A stretch of 64,000 bases of DNA from positions 16,725 to 80,724 of the forward strand of contig CAVYTS010000040.1 in assembly GCA_963771305.1 (NCBI GenBank), in the 5' to 3' direction. This DNA comes from CAJCIT01 sp963771305 (lineage in GTDB: Bacteria > Acidobacteriota > Terriglobia > Bryobacterales > Bryobacteraceae). A model generated the notes under the pieces. It made no database searches. It was not told the origin of the DNA and saw only the letters and a list, made by a program, of their open reading frames with translations. The number at the start of each line of letters is the position of its first letter. Within the stretch, counting starts at the first letter, position 1. Positions 9,671-18,960 of this stretch are shown here, piece by piece. A program made the translations under genes and the position numbers.

Positions 9671-9803
9671 AGTTTGCGAGAGCCACAGTCGGCCTATCTA
9701 CCTTTTCCGTCGGCACGTAATAGCGGGAGTGGCAGTGGTTGCACTCGTAGTCAATGCCGATGATCTCGTCAGGTGAAATGAGCGTGCGCTTTTGAACCGT
9801 CAC
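9671..9803 (-). pseudogene. N-terminal fragment of a small zinc-ribbon protein
   Basis: The start 'MTVQKRTLISPDEIIGIDYE' followed by 'CNHC' and 'YYVPTEK' looks like the beginning of a small acidobacterial zinc-ribbon protein. After about 45 residues the sequence loses this character; the second CxxC pair is missing and the frame continues into unrelated DNA flanking the transposase. I read it as a gene cut by the arrival of the element on its right-hand side. Function unknown. Confidence 0.45.
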
Positions 9804-9867
9804 AGCTTCACGCTATCAACTTGGCCCATTTCTGGAGTCGCCTAAAAGAAGGTGGCATACTGACGGG

Positions 9868-10089
9868 GTGCCTACAACCCCTCATCAATCGTGTGCTGTT
9901 CGCAGTGAGCTAGCGGCCAAGGTTGCGAAGGCGGTACGGGAAGTTTTCGACGCCAGTGCTGACCTGAAGAGGGTCCGGGCACTCAAGCAAGATCCTACGA
10001 AATTCATCCTTCATCTTGCTGAAGCCCGGAAAGCGGAGGATGACGCTGCTGCTGCTCTTGAAAAACATCGTAGAGGGCATGGCTGCTGA
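9868..10089 (+). CDS. Small helical hypothetical protein (73 aa)
   Basis: GTG start. The product is almost wholly predicted helix, with a heptad-like pattern of K/E/A ('ELAAKVAKAVREVFDASADL', 'AEARKAEDDAAAALEKH') and a C-terminal HGC. Short proteins of this layout recur in acidobacterial genomes without a known function. No membrane segment or signal is present. It lies between two gene fragments, so it may be an intact survivor of a rearranged region. Confidence 0.5.
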   Translation: MPTTPHQSCAVRSELAAKVAKAVREVFDASADLKRVRALKQDPTKFILHLAEARKAEDDAAAALEKHRRGHGC

Positions 10090-10127
10090 TCCTTTCACCC
10101 TCAACGCACATTTCAGACACTACCCGC

Positions 10128-10303
10128 CGAAACGTGTAAGTAGGAGACGAGCCATGTCCCATAAAACCCACACCCCATTTCGCGGCCTTTCCTTCTTTGA
10201 CCATTGCTGTTCTTTCGGCAATGGCACAGACGGCCGAGCCATCAGACGCCCAACAACAGAAAGTCCTGCAGATGGCCACAGCCATTCGCAAAGCGATTGT
10301 GGC
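10128..10303 (+). pseudogene. 5' fragment of a BON-domain protein gene (copy of 35824)
   Basis: Nucleotides 10128-10303 closely follow 35803-35978: ribosome-binding region, start codon, signal peptide codons and the first ~50 codons ('AQTAEA.DAQQQKVL.MATAIRKAIV'). A 1-base difference in the leader shifts the frame soon after the start, and the similarity ends at 'gcgattgtg', where another sequence takes over. It is a truncated, non-coding duplicate of the BON gene. Confidence 0.75.
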
Positions 10304-10305
10304 GC

Positions 10306-10440
10306 GTGCTCGCGATGTTGTACCTTATTCACATTGGCGTTCGCGGTGAGGCGGTCGGGCCGCTGTTGTGGGTCCATGCGATCCTGATCGTCCTCCTAGG
10401 AGGCGCATGGTTGAAACAACGAAAGAGCGTGGCCACATAA
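10306..10440 (+). pseudogene. C-terminal fragment of a small membrane protein
   Basis: Immediately after the BON fragment the frame 'WRVLAMLYLIHIGVRGEAVG' followed by 'PLLWVHAILIVLLGGAWLKQ' runs to a stop at 10440. It has two hydrophobic segments and a basic tail, like the end of a small inner-membrane protein, but no start codon or upstream part remains. The junction with the BON fragment looks like a deletion endpoint. Confidence 0.4.
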
Positions 10441-10475
10441 GTAACAACAGGACCGAACCCGAGGAGTTGTTCCGA

Positions 10476-11480
10476 ATGAATGCGGTTTCTGTTGAGCCCG
10501 CCTCGGACCATCAAAAGACGCCCTTGCACCCGGGATCACGGGATTCTCGCTTTACAACCTTGAAGCGCTGGCTGCGCGAGCCGCTACTGCACTTCCTGTT
10601 AATAGGGATCGCGGTGTTCGCTGTCTACGCCTACATGAATCGTGGCCGCGGCGGCTTCGAGTCGTCCAAGCAAATCGCGGTTAGCCTGGACGATCTTCGG
10701 TTGATGGAGACCTACTTCGAGTCGCAGTGGCATCGTCAGCCAACACCCTCCGAGTTTCAGGCCATGGTGGAAGACAAAGTTAAGGAAGAGGTGCTCTACC
10801 GCGAGGGCCTCGCCCTGGGTCTCGATAAGGACGACACCATCGTGAAGCGCCGCATGGCGCAGAAGATGCAGTTCCTGGCCGAGGATGTGGCCGCTGCTCA
10901 CGAACCATCCATGGCGGAACTGAAGGCGTGGTTCGAAAAGAACAAGGATAAGTTCGCGCTGCCCAGCCGCTACAGCTTCCGCCATCTCTACTTTTCTCCG
11001 GACAAGCGTGGCAGGAATGCTCAGCAAGACGCCGGTAAGACATTGACCCAAATCGCCGGTCAGCCGGAAGACTCCAAGCTCGCCGTCTCCCTCGGTGATT
11101 CCTTTATGTTTCAGGACTACTACGGTGACCGGGCGCCCAGCGCCATCGCGAAGGAATTCGGACCGCAATTCGCAGTGGCCCTTGAGAAGGTGAAGCCTGG
11201 CTCCTGGCAGGGTCCTATTGAGTCCGGCTACGGATGGCACCTGGTGTTTGTCGATACGGTTATCCCAGGGCACATCCCGGCCCTTGAAGAAATTGAATCC
11301 GACGTGAAGACCGCGTGGCTGGGCGAGCAAAAGGCGACAGCTTGGCAAAAGGCCTACGCGGAGATGCGGGCCAAATACGTGGTGTTATTGCCTGGTCCTC
11401 CCGACAAGGAGGCCGCTCAGGCCCCGGTTCCTCCGCCGAAGAAGGACGTTCCCGCCCCATCCGGGGAAGGGCCGCTGTGA
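10476..11480 (+). CDS. Membrane-anchored parvulin-type peptidyl-prolyl isomerase
   Basis: 334 residues from the ATG at 10476, chosen because GAGGAG lies about 9 bases upstream; the frame is open further upstream but without a better start. One N-terminal membrane segment ('LLHFLLIGIAVFAVYAYM', ~40-57) is followed by a SurA/PrsA-like helical part and a PpiC-type rotamase domain at ~190-300 ('YSFRHLYFSPD', 'LGDSFMF', 'GSWQGPIESGYGWHLVFV'). The C-terminus is a Pro/Lys-rich tail. The enzyme should face the periplasm and help fold exported proteins. Its stop overlaps the start of the next gene (GTGA), so it is translationally coupled to three HupE/UreJ-like proteins, and its clients may be those membrane proteins. 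Confidence 0.85.
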   Translation: MNAVSVEPASDHQKTPLHPGSRDSRFTTLKRWLREPLLHFLLIGIAVFAVYAYMNRGRGGFESSKQIAVSLDDLRLMETYFESQWHRQPTPSEFQAMVEDKVKEEVLYREGLALGLDKDDTIVKRRMAQKMQFLAEDVAAAHEPSMAELKAWFEKNKDKFALPSRYSFRHLYFSPDKRGRNAQQDAGKTLTQIAGQPEDSKLAVSLGDSFMFQDYYGDRAPSAIAKEFGPQFAVALEKVKPGSWQGPIESGYGWHLVFVDTVIPGHIPALEEIESDVKTAWLGEQKATAWQKAYAEMRAKYVVLLPGPPDKEAAQAPVPPPKKDVPAPSGEGPL

Positions 11481-12490
11481 GTTGTTTGGGTTCGCGCCTG
11501 GCTGGGAGTGTCATCGGCTGCCTGCTCGCCGCTTCGATTGTCTCGGCACACGAGGCGCGTCCCGCCTATCTGGAAATCAAAGAAACCACGCCCGGACAAT
11601 TCAGCGTCCTGTGGCGCACACCGGTGCTCGCCGGTATGCGTCTGCCCATCGTGCTCAAGCTTCCAGACGACGTGAGGAACTTGCGCGAGCCCAGCGTACA
11701 GGAGCTGGCAGACTCTTTTCTGGAACGCCGTTGGATCGAGGCCGGCCCCAATGGGCTGGCTGGCAAGCGTATCAGCTTTCCCGGACTGCAGGCGACCATC
11801 ACCGACGTGCTCGTTCGCATCGAGATGCTCGATGGCCGCAAGTGGACTGCGATCATTCACCCGTCACAACCCTGGGTGGAGATCGCCGCTTCACAGACTT
11901 GGATGGAGGTGACTGGCACTTACATCGTGCAGGGAATCCGGCACATTCTTTTCGGCGCCGACCACATGCTCTTCGTACTGGGCCTGCTGTTGATCGTGAA
12001 AGATCGCTGGATGCTGCTGAAGACAGTCACCGCCTTCACCGTGGCGCACAGCGTCACACTCGCGATTGCCACACTGGGATACGCCGCAGTTCCAATGTTG
12101 CCGCTGAACGCCGCCATCGCGTTGAGCATTTTGTTTCTGGGGCCGGAGATCGTTCGCTCTTGGCGGGGCGAGACCAGTTTCACCATTCGTCATCCCTGGG
12201 TTGTGGCATTTGCATTCGGCCTTCTGCACGGCTTTGGCTTCGCCAGCGCGCTGACCAGCGCTGGCTTGCCCAGGCAGGAACTGCCGCTGGCCCTGGTCAG
12301 TTTCAATGTCGGCGTGGAACTGGGCCAACTCGGCTTCATCGGGTTGATTCTTGGGCTGGAGCGCGCCTTCCACATTCTGGAAGTGCGCTGGCCGCGATGG
12401 GCACAAGCGATTCCTGGTTACACCGTGGGATCGCTGGGCGCGTTCTGGACGGTGCAACGCCTGTTCATCTTATTGGAAGGCGCACGATGA
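11477..12490 (+). CDS. HupE/UreJ-type membrane protein with N-terminal periplasmic domain
   Basis: 337 residues from the GTG at 11477, which overlaps the PpiC stop. A signal peptide ends near 'SIVSAHEARP'. An Ig-like beta domain of ~130 residues follows, then about seven hydrophobic helices with 'GIRHILFGADHMLFVLGLLL' and 'LLHGFGFASALTSAGLP', the His/Asp-rich motifs of the HupE/UreJ_2 family. HupE proteins are linked to nickel uptake beside hydrogenase or urease genes, but neither is present here, so the substrate is open. The last four bases overlap the next gene (ATGA). Confidence 0.85.
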   Translation: MSCLGSRLAGSVIGCLLAASIVSAHEARPAYLEIKETTPGQFSVLWRTPVLAGMRLPIVLKLPDDVRNLREPSVQELADSFLERRWIEAGPNGLAGKRISFPGLQATITDVLVRIEMLDGRKWTAIIHPSQPWVEIAASQTWMEVTGTYIVQGIRHILFGADHMLFVLGLLLIVKDRWMLLKTVTAFTVAHSVTLAIATLGYAAVPMLPLNAAIALSILFLGPEIVRSWRGETSFTIRHPWVVAFAFGLLHGFGFASALTSAGLPRQELPLALVSFNVGVELGQLGFIGLILGLERAFHILEVRWPRWAQAIPGYTVGSLGAFWTVQRLFILLEGAR

Positions 12491-13095
12491 AAGCTCCGCA
12501 ACCACGCTTCATCGCGCAACCGCTTGCTTTGCTGTGCGCGCTACTTCTCTCCACTCAATTAGCTCAAGCTCATATCCAAAAAGGCGAGGCTGCCGGATTT
12601 CTGAGCGGCGTTCGCCACCCCATCTCAGGACTCGATCACGTGGTGGCGATGATTGCTGTCGGTCTGTGGGGAGCGCAACTCGGCGCACCGGCCATCTGGG
12701 TTCTCCCGGTTGCCTTCCCGATGGTGATGGCGTTCGGGGGCATGCTCGGATTGATGGGAGTGCCGCTGCCGGGAATTGAGTACGGTATCGCTGCCTCGGC
12801 CATTCTGCTCGGAGCAGCGGTGTTGTTGGACCTTCGCCCGCCGCTCGCCGCAGCCGCCGCGCTGGTGGGATTCTTCGCCATCTTTCACGGCTACGCACAC
12901 GGCACTGAATTGCCGCCCGGCCAAAGCGGACTGCTCTACAGCATGGGCTTCGTCATCGCAACCGGTTGCCTGCACGCCGTGGGGATTAGCATCGGTACAG
13001 TTCATCGCTGGCAATGGGGGCAGACGTTCGTGCGGGCCGCCGGCGGCGTCGTAGCCGTAGCAGGCGTCTACTTCTTATGGAAGGCATTCGCGTGA
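12487..13095 (+). CDS. hupE: HupE/UreJ family protein
   Basis: 202 residues. A signal-like N-terminus ends 'QLAQAHIQKGEAAG', followed by the canonical HupE start 'FLSGVRHPISGLDHVVAMIAVG', five to six membrane helices and 'FFAIFHGYAHGTELP', matching the HX5DH and FHGXAHGXE motifs of nickel-permease-type HupE/UreJ proteins. It is coupled to its neighbours by ATGA and GTGA overlaps, which implies fixed stoichiometry. Nickel or cobalt entry is the family expectation; with no nickel enzyme nearby this is an inference only. Confidence 0.85.
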   Translation: MKAPQPRFIAQPLALLCALLLSTQLAQAHIQKGEAAGFLSGVRHPISGLDHVVAMIAVGLWGAQLGAPAIWVLPVAFPMVMAFGGMLGLMGVPLPGIEYGIAASAILLGAAVLLDLRPPLAAAAALVGFFAIFHGYAHGTELPPGQSGLLYSMGFVIATGCLHAVGISIGTVHRWQWGQTFVRAAGGVVAVAGVYFLWKAFA

Positions 13096-13709
13096 ACTTC
13101 GCTGGAAGGATCAAACAGAAGCTGCTGTCGCTCGCCGGGATCCTGCTGGCCATCGCACTTTTGCCGTTGTCCGCTGAGGCGCACCTCAATTCCACCGGGA
13201 TGGGGCCAGTCTATGACGGGCTCCTGCATTTCCTGCTGAGCCCCGAGGACCTAGTGCCCGTGATCGGTTTGGCTCTCCTCGCTGGGCTGCGGGGAAGCGC
13301 GTACGGCCGGCGGGCTCTCTTTGTGCTTCCCGCCGCCTGGCTGCTGGGCGGTTTCATCGGTCTCGCGACAACCGCCAGCGTTCCTGCTCTCCTCACCACC
13401 TTCTCGTTCTTGCTGTTCGGAGGCTTGGTGGCCGCGGACGCCAAACTCTCACTGCGGGCCATGACCGCCCTCGCTGCTCTGCTCGGCCTCGTCCACGGTT
13501 ACCTCAATGGAGCAGCCATGGGCCAGCCGGGCGTCGGCGCCGTCGCGCTGCTTGGGCTAGTATTCGCAGTATTCGTCCTGGTTGCACTGATGGCCTCGTT
13601 CGTGGTCTCTCTCCGCTGGCCTTGGACCCGCATCGCGGTTCGAGTGGCCGGGAGTTGGATCGTCGCCAGCGGATTGCTTATGTTGGGCTGGTCCGTCCGA
13701 AAAGCCTGA
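13092..13709 (+). CDS. Third HupE/UreJ-like membrane protein
   Basis: 205 residues from the GTG at 13092, which overlaps the previous stop; an ATG at 13077 would add five residues. The sequence has a signal peptide (IALLPLSAEAHLN), 'GPVYDGLLHFLLSPEDLVPV', then five hydrophobic helices with 'LLGLVHGYLNGAAMG' in the place of the HupE His motif. The initial His after cleavage and the FHG-like motif place it near HupE, but it is clearly divergent. As last gene of the four-gene operon it ends without an obvious terminator, 67 bases before the convergent thiolase remnant. Confidence 0.75.
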   Translation: MNFAGRIKQKLLSLAGILLAIALLPLSAEAHLNSTGMGPVYDGLLHFLLSPEDLVPVIGLALLAGLRGSAYGRRALFVLPAAWLLGGFIGLATTASVPALLTTFSFLLFGGLVAADAKLSLRAMTALAALLGLVHGYLNGAAMGQPGVGAVALLGLVFAVFVLVALMASFVVSLRWPWTRIAVRVAGSWIVASGLLMLGWSVRKA

Positions 13710-13776
13710 GAGTCGGCTGTGGTGAGCAACAACCGATAGATGAAGCAGCCGGCCGCAGAAGTACTAAAGAAAACGC

Positions 13777-14450
13777 CTACTTCCGGCCGAAAATAATAGG
13801 CGTGAGATCAGCACTAAAGGTGCACACTGGCCCTTGCTTCCCGGGATCGATCTGCTCCTGGAAGCGGCAGTTCTTAATCGCCGCCAGAGCATGCCGGTGA
13901 CTCTGAACCGCGAATTCGTTCTGTTGCTCACGGCTGATCTTGTACTTGGTCGCCAGGTTCTCAACCGTGAGGCCCATATGAACGTTCTCGATAGGATCGG
14001 TTAGGGCCGCGTTCAACGCGTCAACCACCGCACCATCACTCATCCGTTGGCCCCACCGCATGCTGGGCAGCCAGTAAAGCGACCGGTCATGCATTCGGCA
14101 CCCCCCGCCACCGCAGCCTGGGCGTCCCCAGCTTGATCATTTGCGGCGGAGACGATGGCTTGCAAACCGCTTCCGCATAGTCGGTTCAGCGTTAAGGCCG
14201 GGGTCTCGACGGGAATACCCGCGTTGACTGCCGCAACGCGTGAAATATACATGTCCTTCGGATCGGTGTGGATCACGTTGCCGAAAACCAAATGATCGAC
14301 AGCTTCCGCTTCGATGCCGGAGCGCGAGACAGCCTCGCGGGTGACAACGGTTGCCAAGTCCGAAGGGGGTTTGTCTTTCAAGCTGTCTCTGTACTTGCTG
14401 ATCGCCGTGCGGACGGCGCTAGGAACTACGACGTCATGACTACTGTCCAT
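13777..14450 (-). pseudogene. Acetyl-CoA acetyltransferase (thiolase), truncated and frameshifted
   Basis: The start 'VVVPSAVRTAISKY', the acyl-binding Cys in 'TLNRLCGSGLQAIVSAA' and 'FGNVIHTDPKDMY' identify the thiolase N-terminal domain. A lost base near 14085 separates 'AGGAECMT' from 'RSLYWLPSMRWGQRMSDG' in the next frame. The second frame stops at 13777, after roughly 225 residues in total. The C-terminal ~150 residues with the catalytic His and Cys are absent, so the product cannot be an active thiolase. Confidence 0.85.
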
Positions 14451-14718
14451 GACACACTTCTTGTGGGCTAACACCCAGACCCTGAGCAATAAAACTCACC
14501 CAACACCGACTTCCTCTTGAGACACAGGCTCCGAAGAGCATGGAGCGTATGGGGAAGAGTGTTTGTTCGAGCAGGGAGAGTGCGATCGGAACACACAATC
14601 CAGACCAGCCGTCCAGCAGCAGGATGAAGCTTAGTTTGTGTTCTAACGATCGACTCTAAGCTCCGTAGGTCCTCCACATGCTCTTCGTGAAGGACGTCTG
14701 GGAGGAGGTTCCGACATT

Positions 14719-14964
14719 ATGGATTTGGCCGGGGAGGTCAAGGATTTCCTGAAGGACATCGATGTCGAGAAAGGAAAATGTGTCTCCTTCAGTGTGTCCG
14801 CTACGACTTCCGGTATTCGAGACCTTCAAGTCGCCGTGTACCCTACTGCGACTGGCTCTGTCATTCACACCTTCAGTCTTCGAAACGGGCTCAGCCCGAC
14901 GATCAAACGTGAGATCCGCCATTGGTTCGAGCGGTTCTTGGAGCTAGAGAGTGCACGGGAGTGA
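14719..14964 (+). CDS. Small hypothetical protein (81 aa)
   Basis: An ATG preceded by GGGAGGAGG at ~14699 gives a convincing translation start. The product begins 'MDLAGEVKDFLKDIDVEKGK' with a beta-rich middle (VSFSVSATTS, LQVAVYP) and a basic-acidic helical end (IKREIRHWFERFLELESARE). No signal peptide, no metal motif. Family not recognised. Confidence 0.5.
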   Translation: MDLAGEVKDFLKDIDVEKGKCVSFSVSATTSGIRDLQVAVYPTATGSVIHTFSLRNGLSPTIKREIRHWFERFLELESARE

Positions 14965-15738
14965 GGTGCATTATCAGAGACGTTGCTTCCGTCTGGTTCC
15001 CTGACCGTTGCTCGCCGAAGCCGGATGAGCGGTCCGCAAATCTGAAATCACCCAAGCCACTGGCCAGAAATCGCTTGAAAACAAGGCAAAGAATCCCAGC
15101 GCTGAGTAGCATCCTGCAAACGACGCAACGACCGCAGTCGTGGGCTAACCAGCAGGTTTGGCCAGCTGGAGGCACTCTCCCGCGCGGCCAGTTTCACCGC
15201 CAGCACGTTACGCCAGCCTTTCCGGTAATGCCGATTGCCACCAGCACCGCCTAATTCCGCATTGAGCCGTCCGCGCGTCCAGAGCCAAGTACCGATACGG
15301 CTCCCCGCTAGCCTTCACCGCTAAAACTTCTCCAACTCCTCATCCAGCGTCCGCACCCTCGGCTAGCGGTCGTGAACTTGCGGTCGTGAACTCATGCCCG
15401 GAGAGTTCTTCCGTGATAATCTTCGGGATGTGAAGCCGCCAGCTGTGAAGCTTCGCGAAGGACCAGACATCTTAATCGGGGCCGAAGCGATGGGGCTTCG
15501 ATTGGAAACGGGGGACTACCCTACTCGACACGATGGCGCAGGGAGGCTGCGTCAAAAACAGCAGGCGCATGGATAGGCGTACCCCACTGGTTGTCTTTGA
15601 TAAATCAGTTCATTATCAGTGGACCTGCGCCGTCTTCTGTACCAGGAGGGACGCCGCTCGATTGCTTGCCAGCGCAAAGCCGGGTCGCTCCCTATTGGCA
15701 AATCCAAGATCGGCTCGCAGAGAGGAAGGCGAGCAACT
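14965..15738. other. 774-bp stretch without a supportable gene
   Basis: Short ORFs here lack start signals and family features. A 14-base tandem repeat (ggtcgtgaact...) occurs at ~15369-15396. The last 20 bases (gagaggaaggcgagcaact) are the ribosome-binding region of the next gene. Confidence 0.3.
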
Positions 15739-16530
15739 ATGAAGCTACGTATTGTCATCGCGATGGCGATGTTCTCTGTTTTGGCCGGCACCGCATCGGC
15801 CCAGACCGCGTTGGAAGGAGACTTCTCCAAGGACATTTCCGCGGACAAAGATTGGCACTTCTTGATTACCCCCTACCTTTGGTTCGCGGGCATTGACGGC
15901 GACATGAAGCTCGGTCAACACGAGGTCAATTTCAATGTGCCTTTTAAAGATATCTTCAACAACCTCAAGTTTGGCGTGATGGCGACCGAAGAAATCCGGA
16001 AAGGCCGCATCGTGTTCCTCAGCGATCAGCTCTACATGAGAGTGGGTGCGCAAAAGGTGAAGGCGGTGGCGGGCTTCCCCCGCGAATTAACCGTCAACGC
16101 GAGCAATAACACCTTCTATTGGGACAACGAAATCGGGTATCGCGGCGTGGCGACCGACCGTTTCAACCTAGACGCTTTAGTCGGTATGCAGTACTGGTAT
16201 GTCGATACGGGGCTCAACGCGAACCCTCCTCTTATCAGCAGTGGTACGGGTCTCTCGCAAACGGTCGGTTTCGTGAACCCAGTTCTGGCCATGCGGGCTC
16301 AGTTCAAGATTTATAAGAGCCTGGGTGGCTTCGTCAAAGGGGATATCGGCGGCTATGGAGTGGGTTCCGATCTGACTGGCCAGGCCTTTGCCGGCATTGG
16401 TTTTCCGTTGAAGAAGATTGGTTTGGACTTTGGGTATCGGCGCTTATACCTGGATCAGACGCACAAGCAACTCTCCCAGCAAATCACGTTTCAGGGCCTT
16501 TTCCTGGGTGTCACCTTCGGCATCAAGTAA
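15739..16530 (+). CDS. Outer-membrane beta-barrel protein (263 aa)
   Basis: The ATG at 15739 follows GAGGAAGG and starts a clean signal peptide (MKLRIVIAMAMFSVLAGTASAQ). The mature part has alternating strands with aromatic ends ('WHFLITPYLWFAGIDGDMKL', 'GVMATEEIRKGRIVFLSDQLY', 'LDALVGMQYWYVDTGL', 'GLDFGYRRLYLD') and ends 'FLGVTFGIK'. This is the general acidobacterial and proteobacterial barrel type seen as 'outer membrane beta-barrel protein'; ligand unknown. It is intact, unlike the related genes at 17142 and 21386. Confidence 0.75.
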   Translation: MKLRIVIAMAMFSVLAGTASAQTALEGDFSKDISADKDWHFLITPYLWFAGIDGDMKLGQHEVNFNVPFKDIFNNLKFGVMATEEIRKGRIVFLSDQLYMRVGAQKVKAVAGFPRELTVNASNNTFYWDNEIGYRGVATDRFNLDALVGMQYWYVDTGLNANPPLISSGTGLSQTVGFVNPVLAMRAQFKIYKSLGGFVKGDIGGYGVGSDLTGQAFAGIGFPLKKIGLDFGYRRLYLDQTHKQLSQQITFQGLFLGVTFGIK

Positions 16531-17141
16531 CTGCCGCGCGGCATCATACGGGCCTCTAACAGCGCGCGTAGCTCTCCGCTTCGGAGGAGAGCAAGCGGAC
16601 CCAGCGGAACCGCGTCAACAAGCCGCCACGTCCCGAAGGGCACCAATAGTGACGAAAGTCTTCCGAACGCCGCTCACGAGCCGCCATTGGACGGCGACTC
16701 TCGACGGACCGGTTTCGGCCACAGTCAGCACCCCCGTAAGAGCCTGGCCTTACCGGAATCCCTGAATCGCGTTCCAGAGGGTGGAGTCTTGGGGACGATG
16801 GCCTCGATTGGACGGCAGATGGAAAGGGGCTGCCAGTGTCCAGCCCCATACCAGGTGGTGTAGCCTTGCTGCGTCTAGATCTGAAGGGTAATGTCCATCT
16901 CCTATGGGAGCAGAAAGGAGGCGTCGTCATGTGGTGTTCGGCGACAATTAGATCTCCTGGCCGCGAAGAAATAGTTGACGCCGAACACGTGGGGCGTACC
17001 TTCCCCGGACGGCCGCCACGTGGCGATGCCCGGCAATACTCAGAACAGTAACGTCTGAATGATTGAGAACTTTTAGCACCAATAGTGTGGGCAAGCTGTC
17101 CTGCCTATCACCCATGAGGCGTTCCGGCACAGCTCTCACCG
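16531..17141. other. Intergenic stretch with a GC-rich hairpin and an inverted repeat
   Basis: A hairpin at 16571-16592 (GCTCTCC/GGAGAGC arms) lies 40 bases after the OMP stop and could end its transcript, although no T-run follows. A 10-bp perfect inverted repeat GTGTTCGGCG/CGCCGAACAC sits at 16934-16943 and 16979-16988. Between them a 40-codon ORF (16929-17051) has a strong AAGGAGG signal but no recognisable product. Nothing else is supportable. Confidence 0.3.
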
Positions 17142-18960
17142 CTACCATGTGCCGACGCGGAGAACCACTTCGGCTGTTAGGCGAAATCCATTCTCAGGGC
17201 GGATGGTTTGTACGGTTGGCATCCACGAATGGGTGTATTGTGAGCTGAAGCGCCACGCGAAAGCACGAGTGAACACCAGATCAACGCCACCGCCGGCAGC
17301 AATGCTGGCTCCATTGCTGGCCGTCTCAAAGGACCAATCGCTTCGTTTCGGATAGTGTGGCAGTGTGCCGTTTCCATCGTTCCATTCAGTCTTCAAAAGC
17401 TCGTGAAGCGACGGATCGTTCACATCATAGGTGACCTTTCTCCCGCCGACGAGAAACTCTAAATAGGGTGACACCTTATGAGAGGCCCGCGGAGTCCACC
17501 GTGGACCGCCACCATAAAACAACGAGTCGCCGCTCTGGGTGGACACCGGGAAGCCCATGATCAGACAGCCGTTCACTTCCGTAACGATTTGCCAGGCCGC
17601 ATTGATCCGGGCAGCGCCAGAACCTCCGCCGCCCATGCAGTTCCTCCCGGAGAATCTCTCGTAGTTGGCGTACGCCGCCAACTCGATCACTGCGACATTC
17701 GAATCGGAATGTGGGCTCACCTCTGTCCGTTTAACGAATTCAAATAGCTTTGGCCCAACTCCAGCCTTGTAATCCGCCACCACTTCTCTGCGGATGAAGA
17801 AATCCTGTGCGTTCTCCAACCCCATACGCGTTGCTCGATACCATGGCTCTTAAATGCCGTCACGTTGGCGAATGATCTTCCGGGATTCAGAAAGGTCCGT
17901 GCCAGAATAATCAACGTCCCGTTGGTCGATCTGTTTTCGAGGCCGATAATGAGGTACCGGTCCAGCATGTCTTCTCCAATCATTGTGAGCGCTCCCAGCG
18001 TTGGAGTCGTCACCAGGCAAATGTAGCCTGGGGACGCGTGCAGCATGACATTGCCGATGGAGGCTTCGCTGAGGGGGCCAATCTTCCATTGGGCGTGCGC
18101 TGCCGCCGAGAAAGCCATGGAGCGGAGGATGCTGATCCAGTAATCGCGGCCATCGCCCCATTGAACATCGCGATTTTGGGGATCGTTCTGGCGCAGGGTG
18201 AAACAATAAATCGAGCCTTGAATGGAATGGCCGACGTATGGAGCCATAAACCTGTCGCTGTCGCTCCATCCCCGCAGTTCACCGACCGAACGCATCCAAT
18301 CCTGAAACCAGTGTCCATAGAGGGCATCCCGCGTCCCTGCTTCGGTCCACAGGTTGAAGGTGTGCATGATACCCGTACTCAGGAGCGTTTCCAGCAGAAG
18401 GGGCTTCCACTTGATCCTTGCCGCAGCTTGTTCTTGCTTGCCGGCCTTATTGGGCTCGACAGGTGCAATACTCGGGTCGGCACGATCACTGGACTCTGAC
18501 TCGGCGTTGTTCTTCATGGCTCGGTCGTCAATGCTATTCCGTGCGACCGCCATTACATCCGAGAAAGGCACGGCCGTAGACAGCGCCTCGTTTCGCGTTG
18601 CAAAATCTTCGGCGGAAGCGTGATGCGCGGGTGAAGTGAGAGCGCTGCCAGTCGGGGGTTCAGTTTCCGGTGTGTCCTGAGCGAATTGAAGGGAAGTCAA
18701 TGCGCCGTACTCGAGGCAGTTAGCCGCACGGTCGAGTTGAGGACCCGAACAGGGACCCGCAGCAGTGAGATGAAATTGATGTTTTCTCCGAATTGGAAAG
18801 GCCTGCTGTCAATTCGCGTCACTGCCGCCGGTCCCGGGTGAATCGAAACGCGCGCCCGGGCTGTCGACTCGGCGACAATCCCTTGTGGCCACAGACAAGG
18901 CGAAAGGGTAGTGAAAACGAGGCACAAGATAGCAATTCGGCAAGCCGGAAACCGTTTCAT
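17142..18960 (-). pseudogene. Large outer-membrane-type protein, broken by at least two frameshifts
   Basis: Three consecutive minus-strand pieces form one gene: a signal peptide (MKRFPACRIAILCLVF..., start at 18960), a middle part of ~320 residues ('LLLETLLSTGIMHTFNLWTE', 'WFQDWMRSVGELRGWSDSDR', 'APYVGHSIQGSIYCF'), and a C-terminal barrel part ('PYLEFLVGGRKVTYDV', 'FAWRFSSQYTHSWMP', ending 'TAEVVLRVGTW'). The middle and last parts join near 17847-17851, where one added base gives 'AFKSPWYRATRMGLE' in a single frame. The first junction, near 18700-18780, is less certain. The family resembles acidobacterial outer-membrane proteins of unknown function. Confidence 0.65.

Noticed and set aside
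11482..12486. Long second frame overlapping the HupE-like gene
   Set aside because: Codons before 12487 in this frame are His/Arg-rich shadow sequence; only the part from 12487 on is a gene (HupE).
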